Shown one piece after another: positions 43,522-51,464 of a stretch of 64,000 bases of DNA. The stretch is taken from assembly GCA_003153375.1 (NCBI GenBank), contig PLYM01000202.1, positions 98,634 through 162,633 on the forward strand, in the 5' to 3' direction. Within the stretch, counting starts at the first letter, position 1. Each line of letters opens with the position of its first letter. The notes beneath the pieces are model-generated. The model was not told the origin of the DNA and did not search any database. It saw only the letters and a list, made by a program, of their open reading frames with translations. This DNA comes from Planctomycetaceae bacterium. GTDB taxonomy: Bacteria; Planctomycetota; Planctomycetia; Pirellulales; PALSA-1355. Both the position numbers and the translations under genes were made by a program.

Positions 43522-44937
43522 TCACAGCGTGTACACTTCCGGGCCCACGTGGGCCGTGACGATGCTGCCGAAGAGGGTGAAGGCGTTGGCGTCGTAGACG
43601 GTCACGTCGAGCAATTGGCCGACTTGGCGGCGGTTGCCGTCGAACACGACGATGCGGTCGCAGGGCGTGCGGCCGACGAGTTGCAATTGTTCCGAGCCAT
43701 CGTCGTGTCGCTGCGCCGCCTTGCTCGGCCCTTCGACCAGCACTTCCACGCGGCGGCCGATGAACGGCTGATTGTCTTCCTCGCTGATCGCGTTCTGCAC
43801 GGCCAGCAGATCGTTGTTGCGGCGGCGCTTGACCTCTTCGCTGACGTCGTCGGCATGCAATTGCACGCTCTTGGTGCCGGGCCGCTCGGAATACTTGAAG
43901 ATGAAGCTGTTCTTGAATCGCGACTCACGCACCAGCTCGACCGTCTGGTCAAAGTCTTCGTCCGTCTCGCCGCAAAAGCCGACGATGAAGTCGCTGGTGA
44001 CCGAGGAATCGGGCACCGTCTCGCGAATCCGGGCCATCATCTCGCGATAGTCCTCGACCGTGTAACCCCGCTTCATTCGCTGCAAGATGCGGTTCGAACC
44101 GCTTTGGGCCGGCACGTGCAGGTAGGTCGAAACCTTGGGCAAGTCGCGCACCGCGGCCAGCAGGTCGTCGGTCATGTCCTTCGGATAGTTCGTCACGAAC
44201 TTCAACCGCGCCAGCCCCTCGATGTCGTGTAACTGGGCGAGCAGATCGGACAGCCGCGAGGTGTGGCCGGCGGCGGTGTGTCGATAGCTGTTCACCGTCT
44301 GGCCCAGCAGCGTGATCTCGCGGCAGCCTTCGTCGGCCAGTTGCCGCGCCTCGGCCACGATCTGGGCCGCCGGCCGGCTTTGCTCGGGCCCCCGCACGCT
44401 GGGCACGATGCAGTAGGTGCAAAACTTGTCGCAGCCGATCATGATCCGCACGAAGGCTTGAAACGGCGTGGGCCGCATCTGCGGATCGCGCAGCGGATCG
44501 TAACTCTCAAAGCTCTGCTCGATCTCCTCGCGGCTGCCCGCCTTGCGATCCAGACTCACTTCCAACTGCTGCCCGGCTCCCTGGCCGATCTTCTCGATCA
44601 GCTCTGGAATCTGGTGCAATTGCCCCGGCCCCACAACGAGGTCGACATAGGGGGCCCGCTCAAAAATCAGCTTCTGGTCCTTCTGGGCCATGCAGCCCAG
44701 CACGCCGATGATTTTGTTCGGGTTGTACTTCTTGGCGTGCTTCAGCCGCCCCAGCGCACTATAGATCTTGTCCTCGGCATGTTGCCGCACGCTGCACGTG
44801 TTGAACAGAATCGTGTCCGCCTTGGCCGGCGTGTCGACTACCACATAGCCCGCCTTGCGCAAACTGGCCACCACCAGCTCACTATCGAGCATGTTCATCT
44901 GACAGCCGACGGTCTCAATATAAAGCTGCTTGGCCAT
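43522..44937 (-). CDS. miaB: tRNA-2-methylthio-N6-dimethylallyladenosine synthase MiaB
   Basis: A radical-SAM methylthiotransferase of 471 residues that adds the methylthio group to i6A37 of tRNA. The N-terminal UPF0004 domain has three cluster cysteines (ETVGCQMN, NTCSVRQHAEDK, GVLGCMAQ). The radical-SAM motif is GCDKFCTYCIVPSVRG, a full CxxxCxxC. A C-terminal TRAM-like region follows about residue 395. The length is typical. It is 76 bases downstream of fmt on the same strand. Confidence 0.96.
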   Translation of the reverse strand: MAKQLYIETVGCQMNMLDSELVVASLRKAGYVVVDTPAKADTILFNTCSVRQHAEDKIYSALGRLKHAKKYNPNKIIGVLGCMAQKDQKLIFERAPYVDLVVGPGQLHQIPELIEKIGQGAGQQLEVSLDRKAGSREEIEQSFESYDPLRDPQMRPTPFQAFVRIMIGCDKFCTYCIVPSVRGPEQSRPAAQIVAEARQLADEGCREITLLGQTVNSYRHTAAGHTSRLSDLLAQLHDIEGLARLKFVTNYPKDMTDDLLAAVRDLPKVSTYLHVPAQSGSNRILQRMKRGYTVEDYREMMARIRETVPDSSVTSDFIVGFCGETDEDFDQTVELVRESRFKNSFIFKYSERPGTKSVQLHADDVSEEVKRRRNNDLLAVQNAISEEDNQPFIGRRVEVLVEGPSKAAQRHDDGSEQLQLVGRTPCDRIVVFDGNRRQVGQLLDVTVYDANAFTLFGSIVTAHVGPEVYTL

Positions 44938-45013
44938 AGTTCCCCCATCTTAACCGGGAACAAGGCCCGGCGACCAGGACGGTTTTGGGCGAGAGGGAAG
45001 CGCTGGCTCACGA

Positions 45014-45967
45014 TTACGCGCCAAAAATCTCACCAGGCCGCACGCCATAGCCGCGCAGAAACTCGCCGGTCGAGAGCACGCGCTTGCCGGCGGGTTGGAT
45101 GGCGTCGATGGCTAGCACGCCATCGCCGGTGGCGATGTGCAATTGGTCGCCGTGGGCTGACAGCACGGTGCCGGGCGATGGCGGTGCTCCGCCCGCGCTC
45201 GGTCCGACGCGCACCTTTTCCAGGATCAGACGCAGTGGCTCGCCGGCTGGGCGATGCCAGAAGGTGTAGGTCTTGGGCCAGGGATTGAGGGCGCGGACCT
45301 GGTTTTTGATCGCGGCGGCCGAGCGGGACCAATCGACCAGGCCCTGCTCTTTTTTCAGCCGCGAAGCGCGCGTCGCCTGGGCGGGATCCTGCTCGATTGC
45401 TTGAGCGGTGCCCGTCTCGACCTGGTCAATGCAGCGCAGCACCAGAGGCGCGCCCATCGCGGCCAGGCGCGGCTCCAGCTCGGCGGCAGTGTCCTCGGGG
45501 CCAATCGGCATCGCGGCTTGCGCGATGGCGGGCCCGGCATCGATGCGCGGGGTCATGTGAATGACGGTCACGCCGGTCTCAGTCTCGCCGTGATAGATGG
45601 CCCAATTGATCGGCGCGGCGCCGCGATACTTGGGCAGCAGCGAGGCGTGCAGGTTGATGCCGCCGAAGCGGGCGATCTCCAGCGTCTCGGGCGAAAGAAT
45701 CTGCCCATAGTCGCAAACCACGAACAGGTCGGGCCGGTAACTGGCCAGCAGGCAACGGGCCGCCGGCTCATTGATGCTCTCGGGCTCGTGCGTGCGCGTG
45801 CCGCGCTCGGCGGCCACCTCGCACATCGGATTCACGTCAGCTTGCCGCTTGCCGTGAATCTCGCGCGGCGGGCGCGTGACCAACGCCAGCACCTCGTGCC
45901 GCGAGTCGTACAACTTCAAGAACGTTGGCACCGCGAACGGGCCGGTGCCCATCATGATCACGCGCAT
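45014..45967 (-). CDS. fmt: Methionyl-tRNA formyltransferase
   Basis: This enzyme (317 residues) formylates initiator Met-tRNA using 10-formyltetrahydrofolate. The catalytic region is INLHASLLPKYRGAAPINWA near residue 105, with N, H and the later D (TPRIDAGPAIAQ) present. The C-terminal anticodon-recognition domain begins about residue 210 (EQGLVDWSRSAAAIKNQVRA). It starts five bases after the def stop, so def-fmt form an operon. Confidence 0.96.
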   Translation of the reverse strand: MRVIMMGTGPFAVPTFLKLYDSRHEVLALVTRPPREIHGKRQADVNPMCEVAAERGTRTHEPESINEPAARCLLASYRPDLFVVCDYGQILSPETLEIARFGGINLHASLLPKYRGAAPINWAIYHGETETGVTVIHMTPRIDAGPAIAQAAMPIGPEDTAAELEPRLAAMGAPLVLRCIDQVETGTAQAIEQDPAQATRASRLKKEQGLVDWSRSAAAIKNQVRALNPWPKTYTFWHRPAGEPLRLILEKVRVGPSAGGAPPSPGTVLSAHGDQLHIATGDGVLAIDAIQPAGKRVLSTGEFLRGYGVRPGEIFGA

Positions 45968-45972
45968 GGGGC

Positions 45973-46554
45973 TTAGGTCCGCAGCTTTTCGAGTTCGGCC
46001 AGTCGCTTGGCAACGGCCTCGTCATCCGGAAGTTCGCCCCGCTCGCGCTGACCGGCGAATTGAAGTTCGAAATCCACCAGCGCGTCCTTGACCGACATCT
46101 CGACCGTGGGGCTCAACCGATCGATGAACAGGATGCCATCCAGGTGGTCGATCTCGTGCTGCACCGCGCGGGCGAACAGTCCGTCGAGCTCCAGAGTGAT
46201 CTCCTGGCCGGCCAGGTCAAAGGCATTCAATGTCACCCGCTCGGGCCGTTTGACGTCGGCATACAAGCCCGGCAAGCTCAGGCAGCCTTCCTCGGCCTCG
46301 GCCGTGCCCTTGCGGCTGACCAGCACCGGGTTCAGGAACACCATTTCCTTTTCCGGGGCCGCGGGATCCGATTCCAGGTTGATGATGAACAGCCGATAAG
46401 GCAGATCGACCTGATTGGCGGCGAGCCCCACGCCCTTGGCCGCGTACATCAGGTCGAACATGTGCCGCACGATGGCGTGCAACTCCTTGTCGACGCGCTT
46501 GAGCGGCTTCGAAACATGGCGGAGCGTGGGATGAGGATATTGGACAATCTGCAA
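45973..46554 (-). CDS. def: Peptide deformylase
   Basis: A metalloenzyme of 193 residues that removes the formyl group from new proteins. All three motifs are present: GVGLAANQV (GxGxAAxQ), EGCLSLPG with the metal Cys, and HEIDHLDG with the two metal His and catalytic Glu. The TTG at 46554 (reading MQIVQYPHPTLR) is chosen because homologues start there and AGGGGAGCC lies upstream; the ORF extension to 46614 does not fit the family. It is coupled with fmt. Confidence 0.95.
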   Translation of the reverse strand: MQIVQYPHPTLRHVSKPLKRVDKELHAIVRHMFDLMYAAKGVGLAANQVDLPYRLFIINLESDPAAPEKEMVFLNPVLVSRKGTAEAEEGCLSLPGLYADVKRPERVTLNAFDLAGQEITLELDGLFARAVQHEIDHLDGILFIDRLSPTVEMSVKDALVDFELQFAGQRERGELPDDEAVAKRLAELEKLRT

Positions 46555-46731
46555 AACGATCGGCTCCCCTGAGGCAAAAAGACCAGCGAATGCGACGGCC
46601 CAGAAGGGTTCCAAACGGCCGGCGCGGTCCCTGGTAATGGTAACAAAGGGCCGGCACAGGGGGAGGGGGCAAGTTCATGCCCGGCACGCACGCTGAGCGC
46701 TCGAGGGTGTCAACGCGGCGCGTGACCCGGG

Positions 46732-48840
46732 CTAGTTGTTGATGCCCACCTGGCTCATCAGCCAGGCGTATTCGAAGGCCTGCTCGCGCAAATGGTCATA
46801 CCGGCCCGAAGCTCCGCCATGGCCGGCGCCCATGTTGGTCTTGAGCAGCAGCTCGGTGTCGTTGGTCTTCAGGGCGCGCATGCGAGCCACGTACTTGGCG
46901 GGCTCCCAGTACATCACCTGGCTATCGTTCAGACTGCCGGTGACCAGCATCGCCGGATAGGGCCCGGCCCGCAGATTGTCGTAGGGACTGTAGCTCTTCA
47001 TGTACTCATAAGCATCCCGCTGGTGGGGATCGCCCCAGACGAGATACTCGCTCGTGGTCAGCGGCAAATCGGCGTCCATCATCGTGTTGATCACGTCGAC
47101 AAACGGCACGGCACAGTGGATGGCGCGGAACAAGTCGGGCCGCATGTTGACGACGGCGCCCATCAGCAGCCCGCCGGCGCTATAGCCCTGAGCCACGAGC
47201 CGTTGGGACGAGGTCCACTTCTCCTTGATCAAGTACTCAGCCGAATCGACAAAGTCGTTGAACGTGTTCTTCTTCTGCATCAACAACCCAGCCGAGCGCC
47301 ACGCTTCGCCCAGCTCGTTGCCGCCACGAATGTGGGCCATACAAAAGATCATGCCCCGATCCAACAGGCAGAGGCGGTCTTCGGCGAACGAGGCCGTCAA
47401 ACCCGCGCCATAGGAACCGTAGCCATAGAGGAACAAGGGCGCCGTGCCGTCGCGCTCCACCCCCTTCTTATAGACGATCGACAGCGGCACCTTCGTGCCG
47501 TCGCGCGCCGTGGCCCACAACCGCTCCGAGACATACTCGCTGGGGTCGTAGCCGCCCAGCACTTCCTGCTGCTTGAGCAGCGTCGACTCGTGCGTCTCGG
47601 TGTCGAAATCATAGACCGTCGAGGGCGTCACCAGGCTCTGGTAGTTGTAGCGATAGGCCCGCGTGTCGTACTCGGGGTTGCTGTAGGGATAGGCCGCATA
47701 GACCGGCTCGGGAAAGGGAATCTGTGTCCACTCGCCGTTGTGAAAGTCGAGCACGCGCATCGAATTGATGGCCTGCGACTTCTCGACCACCACGGCAAAG
47801 TTCTTGAACAGGTCGATGCCCGTCAGCAGCACGCCTTCCTGGTGCGGCACGAAGACTTGCCAATTCTCGGGCCGGGGGTCGTTGTCGGGCGCCGTGACGA
47901 TCTGGAAGTTCGTCGCCCCCTTGTTGGTGCGAATGTAGAACTGTCCCTCGCGGTGGCCGACGTAATAGCGATGGTGCTTTTCGCGCGGCAGGAAGACCTG
48001 GAATTCGCCCCCCGCGTCCTCGGCTCGCAGGTGGTGTACTTCGGTCGTGTCGCTGCTGATGACCGTTAGCAGGATGTACTTCTTGTCGCGGGTGCGCTCG
48101 ACGTGCACACGATACAGCACGTCGCGCTCCTCGTAGATCGGCTCGAACGATTCCTCGCCCAGGCGGTGGCGCCAGACGTGGTCCGATCGCTTGTTCACCG
48201 GATCTTCGGTCGACAGGAACAAGGTCTCGCCATCGGCGGCCCACTGCACCGAGGTGACCCGCTCGGTCGTATCGGGCAGCAGCTTGCCGGTTCGCAGGTC
48301 CTTGACGTAGAGCGTGTATTGGCGGAAGCCGGTGGTGTCGACCGTGTAGGCCAGCAGGTTTTCATCGTCGCTGACGGTGAAGGCGCCCAGCGAGAGATAC
48401 GTGTGCCCCTCGGCCAGCTCGTTTTCGTCGAGCAGGACTTCTTCCGGCGCTTCCATGCTGCCCTTGCGGCGGCATTGGATCGGATACTGCTTGCCCTCGT
48501 CGGTGCGCGAATAGTAGAAGTAGCCGCCGCGGCGCGTGGGCACCGACAGGTCGGTCTGCTTGATGCGGCCCAGCATCTCGTCGTACAGGACCTCTTCGAA
48601 TTCCTTGAGGTCCGTGGTCTGGGCGTCGGCGTAGGCGTTCTCGGCTTCGAGATACGCGATCACCTCGGGATTTGATTTCTCGCGCAGCCAGTGATACTCG
48701 TCGGTGACCGTCTCACCGTGCCGCGTTTCGCGATGCTCGACGCGCTTGGCGACGGGCGGCTTCAGCGGTGTGTCGGCCAAGGTCGTCAGACCCAGGCTCC
48801 ACACGACCATTCCGGCGATTGCCCAGCGAATGCGTGACAT
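46732..48840 (-). CDS. Oligopeptidase B-like S9A serine peptidase, exported
   Basis: A prolyl oligopeptidase-family enzyme of 702 residues. A signal-like N-terminus (IRWAIAGMVVWSLGLTTLAD) is followed by a seven-bladed propeller (about 70-400) and an alpha/beta-hydrolase domain. The catalytic Ser is in AQGYSAGGLLMGAVVNMRPD, the Asp in LVTGSLNDSQVMYWEP and the His in TNMGAGHGGASGRY. The adjacent YEYMKSYSPYDNL is typical of oligopeptidase B, which cleaves after basic residues. The ATG at 48840 has GGGAGGG upstream. It is a single gene. Confidence 0.93.
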   Translation of the reverse strand: MSRIRWAIAGMVVWSLGLTTLADTPLKPPVAKRVEHRETRHGETVTDEYHWLREKSNPEVIAYLEAENAYADAQTTDLKEFEEVLYDEMLGRIKQTDLSVPTRRGGYFYYSRTDEGKQYPIQCRRKGSMEAPEEVLLDENELAEGHTYLSLGAFTVSDDENLLAYTVDTTGFRQYTLYVKDLRTGKLLPDTTERVTSVQWAADGETLFLSTEDPVNKRSDHVWRHRLGEESFEPIYEERDVLYRVHVERTRDKKYILLTVISSDTTEVHHLRAEDAGGEFQVFLPREKHHRYYVGHREGQFYIRTNKGATNFQIVTAPDNDPRPENWQVFVPHQEGVLLTGIDLFKNFAVVVEKSQAINSMRVLDFHNGEWTQIPFPEPVYAAYPYSNPEYDTRAYRYNYQSLVTPSTVYDFDTETHESTLLKQQEVLGGYDPSEYVSERLWATARDGTKVPLSIVYKKGVERDGTAPLFLYGYGSYGAGLTASFAEDRLCLLDRGMIFCMAHIRGGNELGEAWRSAGLLMQKKNTFNDFVDSAEYLIKEKWTSSQRLVAQGYSAGGLLMGAVVNMRPDLFRAIHCAVPFVDVINTMMDADLPLTTSEYLVWGDPHQRDAYEYMKSYSPYDNLRAGPYPAMLVTGSLNDSQVMYWEPAKYVARMRALKTNDTELLLKTNMGAGHGGASGRYDHLREQAFEYAWLMSQVGINN

Positions 48841-49234
48841 GCGTTCCCTCCCCATTTCTCAATATAGTCCGACTCACGCGTTTGTGCCGTTCTTAGCACG
48901 CACGCTCCTCGAGACGACAGCCGCGACAAACCAACCAAACCTGGACCCTACCAGTCCCCATTCGCGGCCGCCGGTCAGCTTCCCTGCCGGCGTCGGCGCC
49001 TCTGCCCACCCCATTCCGGACAAAAGCGGCGGTAGTGTTGTGAATTCCGCCGGACAGGTAAATAGCAATCTCCGCGCCACGATTTTGTCTGGTAAAAAAC
49101 TTTGCGCGCAGCAGGCGCCGATTGCACCGACAACGACCGTCCGATCAGTCGATCGCCCGTGCCCGAGGATCGAAAAACGTAGCTTGCAATCGCCGTAAAG
49201 CAAGCCAAATTGCTAGGCAAGCCCCGCCGCGCTG
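48841..49234. other. Intergenic region, no gene seen
   Basis: 394 bases between the peptidase start and the lpxI stop, both on the minus strand. The open frames here are short and show no family similarity. I could not identify a convincing hairpin terminator for lpxI or a promoter for the peptidase. Confidence 0.5.
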
Positions 49235-50155
49235 CTAGGCCGCGTGCGACAGGCCCTGCTCGTCGAGGGCCACCACCACGAGCTTGTTTTGATTGGCGAA
49301 CGCGACCACTTCGGGCTCGTCGATGATGATCGTGCGGCCAGCCTCGACGGCCAGCACCCGGCCGCCAGCCTCGACCATGGCTTCCAACGTGCCCAGGCCG
49401 ATCGTCGGCACGTCAAAGCGCATGTCTTGTTGCGGTTTCGCCACCTTGACGAGCGTAAATCCACCGGCCTTGCACAACGTGCCCGCTCGGCGAATGCACT
49501 GATCGGTCCCCTCGATGGCTTCAATGGCCAGCGGCGAGCGATCCTTGATCGCCACGCTTTGCCCCACGTCGAGCCGGCCCATCTCCTTGGCCAGGTGCCA
49601 GCCGAATTCAATGTCCTTGCGCTCGGCGGCCGAGGGCTTTCGATCGGTCAAACAAGCCAATTTCACAAGTAGCTCCGGTACATAGTCGGTGGCCGGCTTC
49701 ATCGTGATGCCGCCGGTTTGAAAGGCGCTGGTGATCGCCCCCAGCAGGCTGTCATCCTGCAAGTTCTTTCGCCGGGCGATGAAGTGGGGATAGAACGTCA
49801 TCAGGCCGCGCCAATCGGGCAGGTGGTGCAGCCAGTACCAATCGCGATACAACAACACTTTGTGTACTTTGCCCGCCATCGTCGCCTGGTGTACGCCGTG
49901 GTGACGAAAGAAACGAATCACGCGGCCGATCTTGGCGAGCCCGATCCAAGCAAACTCGTTGCAGATCTCCTCGAGCGCCGGGTCGGCATGTCCCTTGATG
50001 CCCAGGCAATAGACTTCGGTCCCCTGCGCCCGCAATGCGCGGGCCACGACCAGCGGATAGCGTCCCCAGCCGGCGATCAGACCCACCTTGTCCGCGCGCG
50101 CCGGCGCGCTGGCTGGCGCCGACGAAGGCCTCGCATCCTGGAGCGCAGGATTCAC
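49235..50155 (-). CDS. lpxI: UDP-2,3-diacylglucosamine diphosphatase LpxI (DUF1009)
   Basis: A protein of 306 residues. LpxI hydrolyses UDP-2,3-diacylglucosamine to lipid X in lipid A synthesis. Family blocks are VGLIAGWGRYPLVVARALRA at the N-terminus, ATMAGKVHKVLLYRDW, GLGTLEAMVEAGGRVLAVEA and the C-terminal ALDEQGLSHAA. It is chemically distinct from LpxH, which is not seen here. The GTG at 50155 is used; the frame upstream lies inside lpxD. It follows lpxD by 23 bases, which agrees with the pathway. Confidence 0.92.
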   Translation of the reverse strand: MNPALQDARPSSAPASAPARADKVGLIAGWGRYPLVVARALRAQGTEVYCLGIKGHADPALEEICNEFAWIGLAKIGRVIRFFRHHGVHQATMAGKVHKVLLYRDWYWLHHLPDWRGLMTFYPHFIARRKNLQDDSLLGAITSAFQTGGITMKPATDYVPELLVKLACLTDRKPSAAERKDIEFGWHLAKEMGRLDVGQSVAIKDRSPLAIEAIEGTDQCIRRAGTLCKAGGFTLVKVAKPQQDMRFDVPTIGLGTLEAMVEAGGRVLAVEAGRTIIIDEPEVVAFANQNKLVVVALDEQGLSHAA

Positions 50156-50178
50156 GGTTCGATGTCCCTTGGGTGGCT

Positions 50179-51234
50179 TCAGGCGTGCTGGCCGTTGGTT
50201 GACTGCTCGCGCGTCAGGGCGTCGACCGCTTGCTGCAACGCTTTGAGTTGCCGCCGCATGTCGGGCAACTTCGAGATCGCGGCCAATTGAATTTTTTGAT
50301 CGCGTTCGGCGATCGCCGGCGCGCCGAAGACGTGGGCCCCCGCCTGAATGTCGGCGCTCACACCGGCCTTGGCGCCGACCACGGCTCGGTCGCCGATGCG
50401 CACGTGATCGCGCACGCCCACCTGGCCCGCCAGGACGACATAATCGCCGGTGGTCGTGCTGCCGGCCACGCCGACTTGCGAGCAGAGCATGTTGTGTTTG
50501 CCGATCCGGCAGTTGTGGGCGATCATCACCATGTTGTCGATCTTGGTTCCGTCGCCGATCAGCGTGGGACCATAGGTGCCGCGATCGATCGTCGAGCCGG
50601 CGCCTATCTCGCAATCGCAGCCCACCCGCACGTTGCCCAACTGGGCACTGGGCTGATGACTGCCCTCGAAGTAGCGATAGCCGAAGCCGTGGCACCCCAA
50701 CACGGCGTTGGCGTGTACGATCGAACGCGGTCCGACTTCGGTGTTTTCATAGAGCACGGCGTTCGGATAGATCGTGACGTTCTCGCCCAGCTTGCAGCCG
50801 GCCATGATCCGCGCGCCGGAGTGAATCGTCGAGCCGGCGCCGATCACGACGTCGACCCCGATCGTGGCGCCCGGATGCACGTCGACGTCACGACCCAGGC
50901 GCACGCCCTCGGCAATAAAGGCCGCCGTGCTGACGCCCATGCGTAGGCTGGGGCGCGGCGGACGGAAATAAGTGACGATCGCGGTGAAGGCCCGGTGGAC
51001 GTCGTCGACCTCGATGGCCGGCATCGTCAGCGCGTCGACGGGAAAGCCGCGTGGCACCACCGCGGCCTGCGCGGTCGAAGCGGCCAGGCGGTCGGCCTTT
51101 TCACTTTTGTCGACCAGCGTGATATCGCCGGCCGTGGCATCCAGCAACGAGGCCGCGCCCAGAATTTCCGACGTCCCGTCGCCGAGCACGTCGCCATCGA
51201 CCAGTCGCGCCAGCGCAGCCAGACTCGTCGACAT
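50179..51234 (-). CDS. lpxD: UDP-3-O-(3-hydroxymyristoyl)glucosamine N-acyltransferase LpxD
   Basis: An acyl-ACP-dependent acyltransferase of 351 residues for lipid A. An N-terminal uridine-binding domain (about 1-100, AASLLDATAGDITLVDKSEK) is followed by a left-handed beta-helix of hexapeptide repeats (about 105-310, GATIGVDVVIGAGSTIHSGA). The catalytic His is in MVMIAHNCRIGKHNML. A C-terminal helix (about 325-345, LPDMRRQLKALQQAVDAL) completes the family layout. It forms an operon with lpxI and implies a lipopolysaccharide outer membrane. Confidence 0.95.
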   Translation of the reverse strand: MSTSLAALARLVDGDVLGDGTSEILGAASLLDATAGDITLVDKSEKADRLAASTAQAAVVPRGFPVDALTMPAIEVDDVHRAFTAIVTYFRPPRPSLRMGVSTAAFIAEGVRLGRDVDVHPGATIGVDVVIGAGSTIHSGARIMAGCKLGENVTIYPNAVLYENTEVGPRSIVHANAVLGCHGFGYRYFEGSHQPSAQLGNVRVGCDCEIGAGSTIDRGTYGPTLIGDGTKIDNMVMIAHNCRIGKHNMLCSQVGVAGSTTTGDYVVLAGQVGVRDHVRIGDRAVVGAKAGVSADIQAGAHVFGAPAIAERDQKIQLAAISKLPDMRRQLKALQQAVDALTREQSTNGQHA

Positions 51235-51355
51235 GTCAGGAGTCCTTTCCCCTTAGGCCCGAGGTCCTCGGCGCGCCCCGGCGCCCAACCCTTCAAGGGA
51301 CGGAAATGTACCGCCCCCGACCGATGTGAGCAAGACCGGTGATGCTAGCAGAAGA

Positions 51356-51454
51356 GAAGGATGAATGCGGAAGGATGAAGGATGAAAACGCAGTAGAGGA
51401 GTCGGCCCAAAGCCGACTTTTCGTTCTTATTTCATCCTTCCGCATTCATCCTTC
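51356..51454. repeat. Intergenic inverted repeat with perfect 24-base arms
   Basis: Arms at 51356-51379 (starting GAAGGATGAATGCGG) and 51431-51454 are perfectly complementary, enclosing 51 bases that contain a nested hairpin GTCGGCCCAAAGCCGAC (51401-51417). It lies ten bases after the rseP stop and may act in 3' processing, but it lacks a poly-T end. Arms built from GGATGAA units suggest a mobile palindromic family. Confidence 0.8.
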
Positions 51455-51464
51455 AGCCTTTTCC

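Noticed and set aside
43522..46554. def-fmt-miaB as an unusual translation island
   Set aside because: def-fmt is a common bacterial pair, and miaB next to it is unremarkable.
50156..50695. Upstream extension of the lpxI frame through lpxD
   Set aside because: Same strand, different frame inside a clear lpxD gene; LpxI homologues start near 50155.
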